From Betaproteobacteria bacterium (lineage in GTDB: Bacteria > Pseudomonadota > Gammaproteobacteria > Burkholderiales > SG8-39): a DNA stretch of 24,549 bases. Below are positions 13,523-22,372 of this stretch, piece by piece (within the stretch, counting starts at the first letter, position 1; each line of letters opens with the position of its first letter). The notes beneath the pieces are model-generated. The model was not told the DNA's origin, did no database searches, and saw only the letters and a program-made list of their open reading frames with translations. A program made the translations under genes and the position numbers. The stretch spans positions 1-24,549 of the forward strand of contig JAAOZY010000288.1 in NCBI GenBank assembly GCA_012274205.1, given 5' to 3'.

Positions 13523-14829
13523 GCCTGGGGGGTGGCGTGGGAGAACAGATCTCTGTGCTCTACCAGCGCAATGTATGCTTCGACAAAGCGCGTCGGATTT
13601 GCCTTCAGCGCATCCTTCCAATGGCCGAGGTGATGGTGCCCGACGATCAGCCCGCGCATGGCGCCGATGTGCTCGGTGTAGCCGATGCTGCTGGCGCCGA
13701 TGAGGACGTCGTCCTTGAACTGCAGGTTGAGGTAGCGGAAATGCTCCGTGTCCTCCAGCACCGCGCTGTCGCCGCCTGCGCTGCCCTGCCATTGGCCGAA
13801 GGAACTGGAAATGAGCCCCAGCGTATCGAGCACGTTACAGGCGAAGCTGCCCGCAGTTTCGGTGGTCTGGCCGACCATGTTGTGTGCGGCAAGCCTTCCC
13901 TGTTCGACGGCATTGGGCTGGATCGCGTTGATCTGGCTGCGGCCTGACACGCAATCGCGGGCCTCGACCACGTCGCCGGCGGCATAGACGTCCTGCAGGC
14001 TGGTGCGCATACCGTCATCGACTACGATGCCGGTGTCGACGTCGATGCCGCTGCCCTCGACGAATTTCAGCGACGGCGTAACCCCTACGACGCTGAGATA
14101 GATGTCGGCAGGCAGCACCTCGCCGGTAGTCAGCGTGATCCTGAGTTCGTCACCTTCCCGGTCGATGCGGCGCGTCTGTGTGCGGCCCATTACTTCGACA
14201 CCGCGCGCTTCGCACCAGCGCTGGATCATGGCGCTTGCCGCGGGCGGCATCATGCGCGACACCATGCGGCCGCTGCGGATAAGCACCGTAAGCTTCGCGC
14301 CCTGGGCCAGCAGGCCGTGCAGGATGATGCAGCCGACGAAACCCGCCCCCATCTGGACCACGCGCGCGCCGCGCTTGATATGCGCGAGGATGGTCCTGGC
14401 GTCGTTCAGTGTCCAGCAGGTGTGTACGCCTGGCAGTTCGATGCCCTCGACCGGTTCCCGGTTGGGCGTGGACCCGGTGGCGATGAGCAGCCGGTCGTAG
14501 CTTAGCTGCCGACCGTCGGCGAGAGTCACGACATGCGCATGGCCATCGATAGACATCGCCCGCTGCGTCAGCAGATCGATGCGATTATTCTTGTAGTGCT
14601 CTGGATCGCGATGGATGCGCACGCCTTCCTCCGCGATCTGGCCGGCAAGCAGGTAGGGGATCGCCATGCGCGAATAAGGCTGTTCGCCCTCTCCTTCGAG
14701 CAGCGTGATCGCCGCTTTGGGATCCAGCTGGCGCAGCGTTTCCGCGGCGGCTACCCCGGCCGTGCCGGCGCCGATGATTACATGACGCAAGCCTGAATTG
14801 GGGAAAGTGACGATGGCGTTCTCTGACAT
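13519..14829 (-). CDS. Second AorC-type FAD/NAD(P)-dependent oxidoreductase subunit
   Basis: A 436-residue pyridine-nucleotide oxidoreductase. The FAD site is HVIIGAGTAGVAAAETL, the NAD(P) site is VVQMGAGFVGC, and VYAAGDVVEA is the second FAD contact. Conserved blocks PYSRMAIPYLL, LPGVHTCWTLNDAR, NAIQPNAVEQGR and NVLDTLGLISSSFGQW are shared with the neighbouring aorC paralogue, although the two proteins differ widely elsewhere. No redox-active CxxC is seen. The start is ATG 14829 with GGAGAG upstream; the frame continues to 14961 through the end of the previous gene. It starts 13 nt after that gene and overlaps the MoaD-like gene. It carries an N-terminal extension (MSENAIVTFPNSGLR) that its paralogue lacks. 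Confidence 0.9.
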   Translation of the reverse strand: MSENAIVTFPNSGLRHVIIGAGTAGVAAAETLRQLDPKAAITLLEGEGEQPYSRMAIPYLLAGQIAEEGVRIHRDPEHYKNNRIDLLTQRAMSIDGHAHVVTLADGRQLSYDRLLIATGSTPNREPVEGIELPGVHTCWTLNDARTILAHIKRGARVVQMGAGFVGCIILHGLLAQGAKLTVLIRSGRMVSRMMPPAASAMIQRWCEARGVEVMGRTQTRRIDREGDELRITLTTGEVLPADIYLSVVGVTPSLKFVEGSGIDVDTGIVVDDGMRTSLQDVYAAGDVVEARDCVSGRSQINAIQPNAVEQGRLAAHNMVGQTTETAGSFACNVLDTLGLISSSFGQWQGSAGGDSAVLEDTEHFRYLNLQFKDDVLIGASSIGYTEHIGAMRGLIVGHHHLGHWKDALKANPTRFVEAYIALVEHRDLFSHATPQA

Positions 14830-14842
14830 GACTCTCTCCGCT

Positions 14843-16087
14843 TCATGCCGACTTGAGGCCGCAGGCGACATATGCCGCGACGAATTGAGTCGGGTCGACC
14901 AGCAACTGTTCTTTCCATGCTCCCAGCTTCGTGCGTCCCTGGACCAGGCCGCGCAGAGCACCTACGTGATTGGTCCAGCCGATGCAGGTGGCGCCCACCA
15001 TGACGTCCTCCTTGAACTGCAGGGATACGTAGCGTTGCTGCGCCTCGTTCAACAACTCCACGCCTTGGCCGCCATCGACGCCCCACCATTGACCAAACGA
15101 TGTGGAGATCAAGCCCAGCGTATCGAGCACGTTGATGGCCAGCGCGCCCTGAAAATGCGCATCGCCGCCGGCCATGTTGCTGGCGGCCACGCGCGCCTGG
15201 TCGGCCGCCGCAGGCTGAATCGCGTTCAGTTCCGGGATGCCGGAATGGAATCCCATTGCCTCGGTGACGTCGCCGGCGGCAAAGATATTGGCTAGGTTGG
15301 TCTGCATGCGGTCGTTGACCCGGACGCCCTGTCCGATCTCGACGCCGCTATCGGCGAGAAACGACACATTGGGCCGTACCCCGGCGGCGCAGATCACCAG
15401 GTCGGCGGGCAGCGAATCGCCGCTGCTGAGCAGCACCGACAGGGCGCCGCCGGCTTGTTTGATGCTCATCACCGTGGCATTGACATGCACATGAACGCCC
15501 TTGGTTTCGACCCAGTGGCGGATCATGGTGCCGGCCTTCTCCGTCATCATGCGCGGCACCATGCGGTCGCCCATTTCGACCACGGTGAGGTCGACCCCGC
15601 GACTGGACAGGGCCTCCATGATGATGCAACCGATGAACCCGGCGCCGATTTGCACGACATGGCTGCCCTTGGCAGCGCGCGAGGCGATGGCGCGCGCGTC
15701 GGCCAGCGTCCAGCAGGTGTGCACGCCGGGGAGGTCCATGCCGGGTATTGGCGGACGCACCGGATGGCAGCCGGTTGCGATGAGCAAGCGCTCATAGGCC
15801 AGGTCGCTCCCGTCCTCGAAACGGATGCGCTGCGCCTTGGCATCCACGCGCGAAACGCGCCCCTTCACCAGGCGGATTTTCTGGCTGCTGTAGTGGTCGT
15901 CGGTCTTGCGCAAATGCGTGCCAGCGTCCGGAATGTTGCCCATCAGGAAGTACGGAATGGCCATGCGCGAATAGGGAGATTCGTCTTCGTCGCCGACAAG
16001 GACAATCTCTTTTCCCGGTAACTGCTTGCGCAGGGCCTCGGCTGCCACCACTCCGGCCGGACCATTGCCAACGATCACGAAAGCCAC
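14843..16087 (-). CDS. aorC: AorC-type FAD/NAD(P)-dependent oxidoreductase subunit
   Basis: A 414-residue flavoprotein that in AorABC enzymes passes electrons between the ferredoxin subunit and NAD+. It opens with the FAD motif FVIVGNGPAGVVAAEAL, then PYSRMAIPYFL, LPGVHTCWTLADAR, the NAD(P) motif VVQIGAGFIGC, IFAAGDVTEA and NVLDTLGLISTSFGQW. The start is GTG 16087, with GAGGAG 8 nt upstream. It lies 70 nt after aorB, and an intrinsic terminator fills that gap, so expression is probably lower than aorAB. A paralogue follows 13 nt downstream. Confidence 0.9.
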   Translation of the reverse strand: MAFVIVGNGPAGVVAAEALRKQLPGKEIVLVGDEDESPYSRMAIPYFLMGNIPDAGTHLRKTDDHYSSQKIRLVKGRVSRVDAKAQRIRFEDGSDLAYERLLIATGCHPVRPPIPGMDLPGVHTCWTLADARAIASRAAKGSHVVQIGAGFIGCIIMEALSSRGVDLTVVEMGDRMVPRMMTEKAGTMIRHWVETKGVHVHVNATVMSIKQAGGALSVLLSSGDSLPADLVICAAGVRPNVSFLADSGVEIGQGVRVNDRMQTNLANIFAAGDVTEAMGFHSGIPELNAIQPAAADQARVAASNMAGGDAHFQGALAINVLDTLGLISTSFGQWWGVDGGQGVELLNEAQQRYVSLQFKEDVMVGATCIGWTNHVGALRGLVQGRTKLGAWKEQLLVDPTQFVAAYVACGLKSA

Positions 16088-16102
16088 GACGAATTCTCCT
16101 CA

Positions 16103-16146
16103 AAAAAAAGCGCCAAGAAGACCGCAGTACGGCCGTCCTGGCGCCA
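16103..16146 (-). terminator. Intrinsic terminator between aorB and aorC
   Basis: On the minus strand GGCGCCA (16146-16140) pairs with TGGCGC (16116-16111), with weaker pairing inside (GAC/GTC and GGCCG-type stems), and is followed at once by eight T residues (16110-16103). It begins 12 nt after the aorB stop and ends before the aorC ribosome site. It has all parts of a rho-independent terminator but sits inside an operon, so partial read-through is expected. Confidence 0.8.
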
Positions 16147-16157
16147 TATTGGACAGC

Positions 16158-18005
16158 CTAGAGTCCGAGCCGCTGCAGCGTTTCCTTGGTGGGCACGCCC
16201 TTATCGTCCCAGCCGCGCGCTTTGTAATACTCCGGCCGCATTTTGTCGATGCCGCTGACCTTGCCCTTGGCCGGACCGGTCTTCGCCGCTTCGGTCTTCA
16301 GGCGCGGCGGCAGGTCGTCGTCCTTGGCAGTAAAGCCGGCCGCGTTGTTGAACAGGCGCTCCATGTTCCAGATGCGCTCGCCCACCGCGGTCAGCTTTTC
16401 CATCGACCAGCCACCTTCACAGGCGGCATCGAGTTGCGGCTGCAGGTCGGCCAGCGTCCAGGCAAAGGTGGTGAATACGCACACGCCGGCAGAGTCGAAC
16501 ACCGAGGTCGCGTCCTGGAAGGCCTTGACCAGATCGGCTTTGCCCTCGGTTACCAGCGGATCGGTTTTGACCGGGATGCCCAGCACTTCAGAAGCGACGG
16601 TATAGCCGCGCAAATGGCAGGCGCCGCGATTGGAGGTGGCGTAGGCAAGGCCCATGCCCTGAATACCGCGTGAATCGTAAGCGGGGAACTCCTGCTTTTT
16701 CACGCCCATGGAGAGTTCGGGCTTGCCGTATTTCGCGCACAGCCGCGCCGAGCCCAGGCCCAGTTCTTTGCCAAAGCCCTCGCTCTTCGCGGTCATCTCC
16801 GCCAGCTTCACCAGCGCTTGCGCCGAACCGAAGGGCGCATCCATGCCGATTTGCTCTTTTTTCAGGATGCCCAGGTCGTACAGTTCCATCGCCGCGCCAA
16901 CGGTGGCGCCGAAGGTGATCGGATCGAACCCTTCCTCGTTGCACAGCATATTGGCATATTGCAATGCTTCAAGGTCGCCTACTCCGTTGGCCGCACCCAG
17001 CGCCCAGGCGGCTTCGTACTCGAGACCGCCGGACGCGCCCCAGTATTCAGGCTTGTTGACCACGCTGAAGTGGGTTGCGTCAATCTTGGAAATGCGCCCG
17101 CAGGCGATGGTGCAGCCAAAGCAGGCGGCGTTGGTCACCAGTTGCGCCTTGCCGTCGGTGGCCCGTTTTTCATGCATCGCCTCGCCCGAAATTTTGCGCG
17201 CGTCTTCGAACTGCACCTCGCGGTGGTTGCGCGTGGGCAGGGCGACCATCTCGTTGATCACGTTCATCAGCACCTGGGTGCCATAGGTGGGAAGCCCCTG
17301 GCTGGTGACCGCGTTTTCGGCGAGTATCTTCTTCGCTGCGGTCGTCGCTTTCATGAACGCCTTGCCATCCCTGATGCCGCCCGCGCCCTTGGTGCCGCGA
17401 ATGGCAACCGCCTTCAGGTTCTTCGAGCCCATCACGGTGCCGACGCCGGAGCGGCCGGCGGCACGATGCAGATCGTTGACGATGCAGGCGTACATCACGC
17501 CGTTTTCCCCGGCGCGGCCGATGCTGCAGACGCGTGTCTGCGGATCCTGGTGCGTCTTCTTGATAATCTCTTCGGTCTGCCACACCGATTTGCCCCACAG
17601 GTGCGCCGCATCACGCAATTCGACCTTGTCGTCCTCGATCGAAAGATAAACCGGCTTGGGCGACTTGCCCTCGAAAATCACCATGTCCCATCCGGCGAAT
17701 TTCATTTCCGCGCCGAAATAACCGCCGGAGTTTGAGCAGGCAATGGCGCCGGTGAGCGCGCCCTTGGTGATCACCGAATAGCGCCCGCCGGTCGAGGCCA
17801 TCGTGCCGGTCAGCGGGCCGGTGGCCATGATCATCTTGTTGGCGGGCGAAAGCGGATCGACTTTCGGATCCACCTCTGCGATGAAGTACTTTGTTGCGAG
17901 GCCGCGCTGGCCCAGATATTCCTGCGCCCACTTCATGTTGAGCGGCTCGGATTTGCACGTGCCTTTGGTCAGATCGACGCGCAGAACCTTCTTTGTCCAT
18001 CCCAT
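16158..18005 (-). CDS. aorB: Tungsten-containing aldehyde:ferredoxin oxidoreductase catalytic subunit
   Basis: A 615-residue AOR-family protein. The N-terminal domain begins MGWTKKVLRVDLTKGTC and holds GPLTGTMASTGGRYSVITKG, typical of the pterin-binding beta domain. The [4Fe-4S] ligands are Cys295, Cys298 and Cys302 (CFGCTIAC) plus Cys509 (DSAGVC), in the order and spacing of Pyrococcus AOR. GGLEYEAAWALGAANG and the DxxG-type motif around Cys509 are pterin-site motifs. The enzyme should oxidise aldehydes to acids with a tungsto-bispterin cofactor; related enzymes also reduce acids. AGGAGA precedes the ATG, and the gene starts 12 nt after aorA. Mo instead of W cannot be excluded from sequence. 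Confidence 0.95.
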   Translation of the reverse strand: MGWTKKVLRVDLTKGTCKSEPLNMKWAQEYLGQRGLATKYFIAEVDPKVDPLSPANKMIMATGPLTGTMASTGGRYSVITKGALTGAIACSNSGGYFGAEMKFAGWDMVIFEGKSPKPVYLSIEDDKVELRDAAHLWGKSVWQTEEIIKKTHQDPQTRVCSIGRAGENGVMYACIVNDLHRAAGRSGVGTVMGSKNLKAVAIRGTKGAGGIRDGKAFMKATTAAKKILAENAVTSQGLPTYGTQVLMNVINEMVALPTRNHREVQFEDARKISGEAMHEKRATDGKAQLVTNAACFGCTIACGRISKIDATHFSVVNKPEYWGASGGLEYEAAWALGAANGVGDLEALQYANMLCNEEGFDPITFGATVGAAMELYDLGILKKEQIGMDAPFGSAQALVKLAEMTAKSEGFGKELGLGSARLCAKYGKPELSMGVKKQEFPAYDSRGIQGMGLAYATSNRGACHLRGYTVASEVLGIPVKTDPLVTEGKADLVKAFQDATSVFDSAGVCVFTTFAWTLADLQPQLDAACEGGWSMEKLTAVGERIWNMERLFNNAAGFTAKDDDLPPRLKTEAAKTGPAKGKVSGIDKMRPEYYKARGWDDKGVPTKETLQRLGL

Positions 18006-18017
18006 GGCTGTCTCCTG

Positions 18018-18497
18018 TTAGGCGTTGGCACGCGATTGGGTGTCGGTCTTGCCGGCCCACTGCTGCATCTTGTCCAGACCGGTCCAGTTCGAGTCGACGT
18101 AGGTAATTGCCCCGGTGGGGCAGGCGCTGGCGCAGGCCGGGTCGCCGCCGCAGAGGTCGCATTTCTGCACCTTGCCGGTCTCGGCGACGTAGTTGACCGT
18201 GCCGAACGGGCAGGCGATGGTGCATACCTTGCAGCCGACGCAGGTGGCGTCGTTCACCACCTTGGCGCCGGTCGCGGCATCGATCTTGATTGCCTCAACC
18301 GGGCAGGCGTGCAGGCACCAGGCCTCGGCGCACTGGGTGCAGGTGTAAGGCACCATGCGCCCGGCGTGCTCGAAATTGAATACCTTGATACGCGACTTGG
18401 AAATGTTGAATACGCCGTAGTTCTCGTAGGAACACGCCATTTCGCACTGCAGGCAACCCGTGCATTTGTTGGCGTCGATAGACAGAGATTTCTGCAT
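18018..18497 (-). CDS. aorA: Four-cluster ferredoxin subunit of aldehyde oxidoreductase
   Basis: A 159-residue polyferredoxin with 16 cluster cysteines in four groups: CTGCLQCEMAC, CTQCAEAWCLHACP, CVGCKVCTIACP and CDLCGGDPACASACP. This suits four [4Fe-4S] clusters of the DMSO-reductase-B/hydrogenase type. It is cytoplasmic, with no signal peptide. As AorA, it would link the catalytic subunit AorB to the flavin subunit, and in the characterised enzyme it helps build AorAB filaments. AGGAGA lies before the ATG. It is the first gene of the operon, with its own promoter upstream. Confidence 0.93.
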   Translation of the reverse strand: MQKSLSIDANKCTGCLQCEMACSYENYGVFNISKSRIKVFNFEHAGRMVPYTCTQCAEAWCLHACPVEAIKIDAATGAKVVNDATCVGCKVCTIACPFGTVNYVAETGKVQKCDLCGGDPACASACPTGAITYVDSNWTGLDKMQQWAGKTDTQSRANA

Positions 18498-18579
18498 GGC
18501 CCGGTCTCCTGGTTGGGGTCGTTACTGGCTCGCGCAATTCCGGTGAAAATGCCGAATTTCATCGATTTTTGCAAAATTC

Positions 18580-18608
18580 AGTCTAGTGCGATTGATAGCG
18601 CGTGTAAA
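18580..18608 (-). promoter_or_regulatory. Candidate promoter of the aor operon
   Basis: On the minus strand TTTACA (18608-18603) is followed after 17 nt by TAGACT (18585-18580), an acceptable sigma70 pair. A TTTTGCAAAA palindrome lies just downstream, near the predicted start. The leader to the aorA ATG is about 75 nt. Confidence 0.45.
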
Positions 18609-18664
18609 TGGGGATTTGCATCAACATTGACCTTGCGCAGCCGGATGGCTTTTTCCCGGAGTAA

Positions 18665-18681
18665 GCGCTAACCTGTAGCGC
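18665..18681. promoter_or_regulatory. Inverted repeat GCGCTA-N5-TAGCGC between aorA and the SDR gene
   Basis: GCGCTA (18665-18670) and TAGCGC (18676-18681) are perfectly complementary with a 5-nt spacer, in the divergent control region. It is about 100 bp upstream of the predicted aor transcript start and 60 bp before the SDR ATG. It may be an operator; no regulator is identified. Confidence 0.4.
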
Positions 18682-18741
18682 GAACATCGCGCGCGTACCG
18701 CTCCATCCCGGCGCGTCCCTTAGATCGAATTGCTGCAGCGC

Positions 18742-19566
18742 ATGACAGCCAAAACCATCCTGGTCAGCGGCGCCACCGACGGCATTGGCCGCGAAACCGC
18801 GCGCCAGTTGCTGGGACTGGGGCACCGCGTGCTGGTACACGGGCGCAGCCGCGAACAGGCCGAGGCCGCGGCGGCGCAGCTGGCCAGGGCGCCGGCGCGG
18901 GAGACGCCGGTTCCGGTGTGGGGCGATCTGTCGCGCATGCGCGAGATCACGGCGCTGGCGCAGCAGGTGCGCGGCCAGTGCAAGATGCTGGACGTGCTGA
19001 TCAACAATGCCGGCGTGCTCGAGAAGCGGCAGCGTATGAGCGAGGATGGCTTCGAGATGACCATGGCGGTCAATCACTTTGCCGTGTTCCAACTCACGCG
19101 GCTGCTGCTCGATCTGGTGCAGGCGGCAAACGCCGGGCGCATCGTAACCGTCAGCTCCGTGGTCCACGGCTCCGGCAAGCTGGACCTGGACGCGCCTTCG
19201 TTCCTGCGTGCCGCCAGCGCTTACTCAGGCTATGATGCGTATTGCGCTTCCAAGCTGGCCAATGTGCTGTTCACCACCGAGCTGGCGCATCGGCTGGACA
19301 GCGGCAAAGTGACGGCCAACTGCCTGCACCCCGGCGTGATCGGCACCAAACTGTTGCGCAGCGGTTTCGCCATGGGCGGCAGTCCGGTCGAGCAAGGCGC
19401 CCGTACTCCGGTGTTCCTCGCCACCTCCGATGCGGTGGCCGGGATCAGCGGCAACTATTACAACAACTGCCGCGAAGCGCAGTGTTCCGCCGCGGCGCGC
19501 GACCCGGCGCTGGCGCGCGCGCTGTGGCAGGCGACCGAGGCGGCGCTGCGCGCGTTCGCACATTGA
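18742..19566 (+). CDS. Short-chain dehydrogenase/reductase
   Basis: About 274 residues of the classical SDR/retinol-dehydrogenase-like type. The cofactor motif is VSGATDGIGRETARQ (TGxxxGxG type, with Ser-Gly-Ala in place of the usual start), followed by VLINNAGV, the catalytic Ser in IVTVSSVVHG, and the active-site Tyr-x-x-x-Lys as YCASK. CLHPGVIGTKLL is the usual PG motif. HGRSR after the second strand favours NADP(H). The start is ATG 18742; an upstream in-frame TTG at 18730 is less likely. No clear Shine-Dalgarno is present. It is divergent from the aor operon and 40 nt before the E1 gene. The substrate is unknown. Confidence 0.88.
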   Translation: MTAKTILVSGATDGIGRETARQLLGLGHRVLVHGRSREQAEAAAAQLARAPARETPVPVWGDLSRMREITALAQQVRGQCKMLDVLINNAGVLEKRQRMSEDGFEMTMAVNHFAVFQLTRLLLDLVQAANAGRIVTVSSVVHGSGKLDLDAPSFLRAASAYSGYDAYCASKLANVLFTTELAHRLDSGKVTANCLHPGVIGTKLLRSGFAMGGSPVEQGARTPVFLATSDAVAGISGNYYNNCREAQCSAAARDPALARALWQATEAALRAFAH

Positions 19567-19606
19567 TTGATGCACCCTCATTGCAATCGGGTTCAAGGAA
19601 GCTGAT

Positions 19607-22330
19607 ATGACCGACTTATCCGATCTGGGTTCCTCCGCCTTCTGGCGCGTCAATCCCAAGGATTCCGACCCGCGCGAGACGCGCGAATGGCTGGAGGCCT
19701 TCGACGCCATGGTGGAGGCCGAAGGGCGCGAACGCGCGACCTATCTGCTGCGCCGGCTGCTCGATCACGCGCGCAAGCGGCGGGTACAGCTGCCGCCGGT
19801 GCTCAACACACCGTATCACAACAGCGTGGGCCTGGCCGACCAGCCGCAGTTTCCCGGCAATCTCGAGGTGGAGCAGCGCCTGTCTTCGCTGGTGCGCTGG
19901 AATGCGCTGGCGATGGTAGTGCGCGCCAATCGCGCGCATCCGGAACTCGGCGGTCACATCGCGAGCTACGCCTCGGCGGCGGATCTGTTCGAAGTCGGCT
20001 TCAACCATTTCTTCCGCGCCGGCCCGCCCGGGGAGAAACAGGGCGCCCAGGGCGGCGATCTGGTCTATTTCCAGCCGCACTCCTCCACCGGCGTGTATGC
20101 GCGCGCCTATCTCGAGGGGCGCCTGAGCGAGGACCAGCTGGCGCACTACCGGCGCGAGACCGGCGCCGCGGCGGCAGCGGCGCCGGCGGCGGTCGCGGGC
20201 GCCGCTGCGCCTTTGCACCGGGGGCAGGGGCTCTCGTCCTATCCCCATCCCTGGCTGATGCCCGATTTCTGGCAGTTCCCCACCGGATCCATGGGCCTGG
20301 GGCCGATCCAGGCGATCTATCAGGCGCGCTTCATGAAGTACCTCGCCGGCCGCGGCCTGCTCGACACCGCCGGGCGCAAGGTGTGGGCTTTCGTCGGCGA
20401 CGGCGAGATGGACGAGCCCGAGTCGCTCGCGGGGCTGTCGCTGGCCGCGCGCGAAGGCCTCGACAATCTGATCATGGTGGTCAATTGCAATTTGCAGCGC
20501 CTGGACGGACCGGTGCGCGGCAACGGCTCGGTGATCCAGGAACTCGAGGGCCTGTACGCCGGTGCGGGCTGGAATGTGGTGAAGCTGCTGTGGGGTTCGG
20601 ACTGGGATGGTCTGTTCGCGCGCGACGACGATGGGGTGCTGCTGCAGCGCCTGCACGAAACCGTGGACGGCGAGTTCCAGACCTATGCCGCCACCGACGG
20701 GCGCTTCAACCGCGAACATTTCTTCAACAAGTATCCCGAGTTGCAGGCGCTGGTGGCGCACATGTCGGACGACGACATCGACCGCCTGCGCCGCGGCGGC
20801 CACGACCCGGTGAAAATCTACGCCGCCTACGATACTGCCATGCGCCACCGCGGCCAGCCCACGGTGATCCTCGCGCAGACCAAGAAGGGCTACGGCATGG
20901 GCCACTGGGGCCAGGGCAAAATGAGCACGCACCAGCAGAAGAAGCTCGACTTCGAAGCGCTGCGAGCGTTTCGCGAGCGTTTCGCGCTGCCGCTGTCGGA
21001 CGATGACCTGGAGCAGGTGCGCTTTTTCAAGCCGGCGGCCGATACGTCGGAAATGAAGTACCTGCACGCGCGCCGGGCTGCCTTGGGCGGATACCTGCCG
21101 GCGCGCTCCAGCGTGGCACCCAGGCTCGAAGTGCCGGCGCTCACGCAGTTCGCGAAAATACTCGAAGGCTCGAACGTGCGCGAGCAGTCCACCACCATGG
21201 CTTTCGTGCAGATACTGGCGCAGCTGTTGAAGGACCCGGTGCTGGGCAGGCGCATCGTGCCCATCGTCGCCGACGAGGCGCGTACCTTCGGCATGCAGAC
21301 GCTGTTCCGCCTGGTCGGCATCTACTCCGCCCTGGGACAGCTGTACGAGCCCGAGGACCACGACGAGCTGCTCTTTTACAAGGAGGCGAAGGACGGCCAG
21401 ATACTGGAAGAGGGTATCAACGAGGCCGGCGCGCTGTCCTCATGGATCGCGGCAGCGACCAGCTACAGCGCGCACGGCACGCCGATGCTGCCCTTCTACG
21501 CGTTTTACTCGATGTTCGGCTTCCAGCGCGTCGGCGACCTGATCTGGGCGGCCGCGGATTCGCGCTCGCGCGGGTTCCTGATCGGCGCCACCGCCGGGCG
21601 CACCACGCTGGCCGGTGAGGGCCTGCAGCATCAGGACGGCACCAGCCATCTGCTCGCCTCGACCATCAGCAACTGTGCCGCCTATGACCCGTGCTTCGGC
21701 TATGAGCTCGCGGTGATCCTGCAGGACGGCATGCGGCGCATGCTCGATGCGCAGGAGGACGTGTTCTATTACGTCACCGTGATGAATGAGAACTACGCCC
21801 AGGCGCCGCTTCCCGCCGGTTCCGAGGAAGGAATCAGGCGCGGCATGTATTTGTTGCGGCCATCGCCGCTGGCCGGCGGCGGCGCGAAGGCCGGGGCGGC
21901 GAAGCAGCTGCCGCGCGTGCGCCTGCTGGGCGCAGGCACCATCCTGCGCGAAGCGCTGGCCGCGGCCGAGATCCTGGAGCAGGAATACGACATCGCGGCG
22001 GACGTCTACAGCGTCACCAGCTTCACCGAACTGCGCCGCGACGGCCTCGAATGCGAACGCTGGAACAGCGAGCATCCGGGCGAACTGCGCAAAAGCTGGG
22101 TGGAGCAATGCCTCGGTGCGGCCAGCGGCCCGGTCGTCGCCGCGAGCGACTATGTGTCCGCGCTGCCCGAGCTGATCCGCGCCTGGGTGCCAGGCAAATA
22201 CCGGACCCTGGGCACGGATGGCTTCGGCCGCAGCGACACGCGCGCGGCGCTGCGCCGCCATTTCGGCGTCGACGCGCAGGGCATCGTGCGCGCGGCGGCG
22301 GCGGGCGCGGCAGCCCACGGCGGACCTTGA
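19607..22330 (+). CDS. aceE: Homodimeric 2-oxo acid dehydrogenase E1 (pyruvate dehydrogenase AceE type)
   Basis: A 907-residue thiamine-diphosphate enzyme aligning from end to end with E. coli AceE. TPP-Mg site: GDGEMDEPES and NCNLQRLDGPV. Further conserved blocks are HIASYASAADLFEVGFNHFF, VPIVADEARTFGMQTLFR, FYAFYSMFGFQRVGDL, GEGLQHQDGTSHLLAS and LGTDGFGRSDTR. Residues about 185-203 carry an Ala-rich insert (GAAAAAAPAAVAGAAAPL) absent from E. coli. It decarboxylates pyruvate and acetylates a lipoyl E2. No aceF or lpd follows; hemA does. It may therefore be a second E1, such as an MdeB-like 2-oxobutyrate enzyme, that uses an E2 encoded elsewhere. AAGGAAG precedes the ATG. Confidence 0.93.
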   Translation: MTDLSDLGSSAFWRVNPKDSDPRETREWLEAFDAMVEAEGRERATYLLRRLLDHARKRRVQLPPVLNTPYHNSVGLADQPQFPGNLEVEQRLSSLVRWNALAMVVRANRAHPELGGHIASYASAADLFEVGFNHFFRAGPPGEKQGAQGGDLVYFQPHSSTGVYARAYLEGRLSEDQLAHYRRETGAAAAAAPAAVAGAAAPLHRGQGLSSYPHPWLMPDFWQFPTGSMGLGPIQAIYQARFMKYLAGRGLLDTAGRKVWAFVGDGEMDEPESLAGLSLAAREGLDNLIMVVNCNLQRLDGPVRGNGSVIQELEGLYAGAGWNVVKLLWGSDWDGLFARDDDGVLLQRLHETVDGEFQTYAATDGRFNREHFFNKYPELQALVAHMSDDDIDRLRRGGHDPVKIYAAYDTAMRHRGQPTVILAQTKKGYGMGHWGQGKMSTHQQKKLDFEALRAFRERFALPLSDDDLEQVRFFKPAADTSEMKYLHARRAALGGYLPARSSVAPRLEVPALTQFAKILEGSNVREQSTTMAFVQILAQLLKDPVLGRRIVPIVADEARTFGMQTLFRLVGIYSALGQLYEPEDHDELLFYKEAKDGQILEEGINEAGALSSWIAAATSYSAHGTPMLPFYAFYSMFGFQRVGDLIWAAADSRSRGFLIGATAGRTTLAGEGLQHQDGTSHLLASTISNCAAYDPCFGYELAVILQDGMRRMLDAQEDVFYYVTVMNENYAQAPLPAGSEEGIRRGMYLLRPSPLAGGGAKAGAAKQLPRVRLLGAGTILREALAAAEILEQEYDIAADVYSVTSFTELRRDGLECERWNSEHPGELRKSWVEQCLGAASGPVVAASDYVSALPELIRAWVPGKYRTLGTDGFGRSDTRAALRRHFGVDAQGIVRAAAAGAAAHGGP

Positions 22331-22372
22331 GAACCTGGCAACAGCGGGGCCAGGCGCGGCGTGCGGAATTGT

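Noticed and set aside
19616..21361. Antisense open frame of 581 codons over the E1 gene (and a 503-codon frame at 21440-22951)
   Set aside because: Both mirror conserved coding sequence and carry no motif; codon composition explains their openness.
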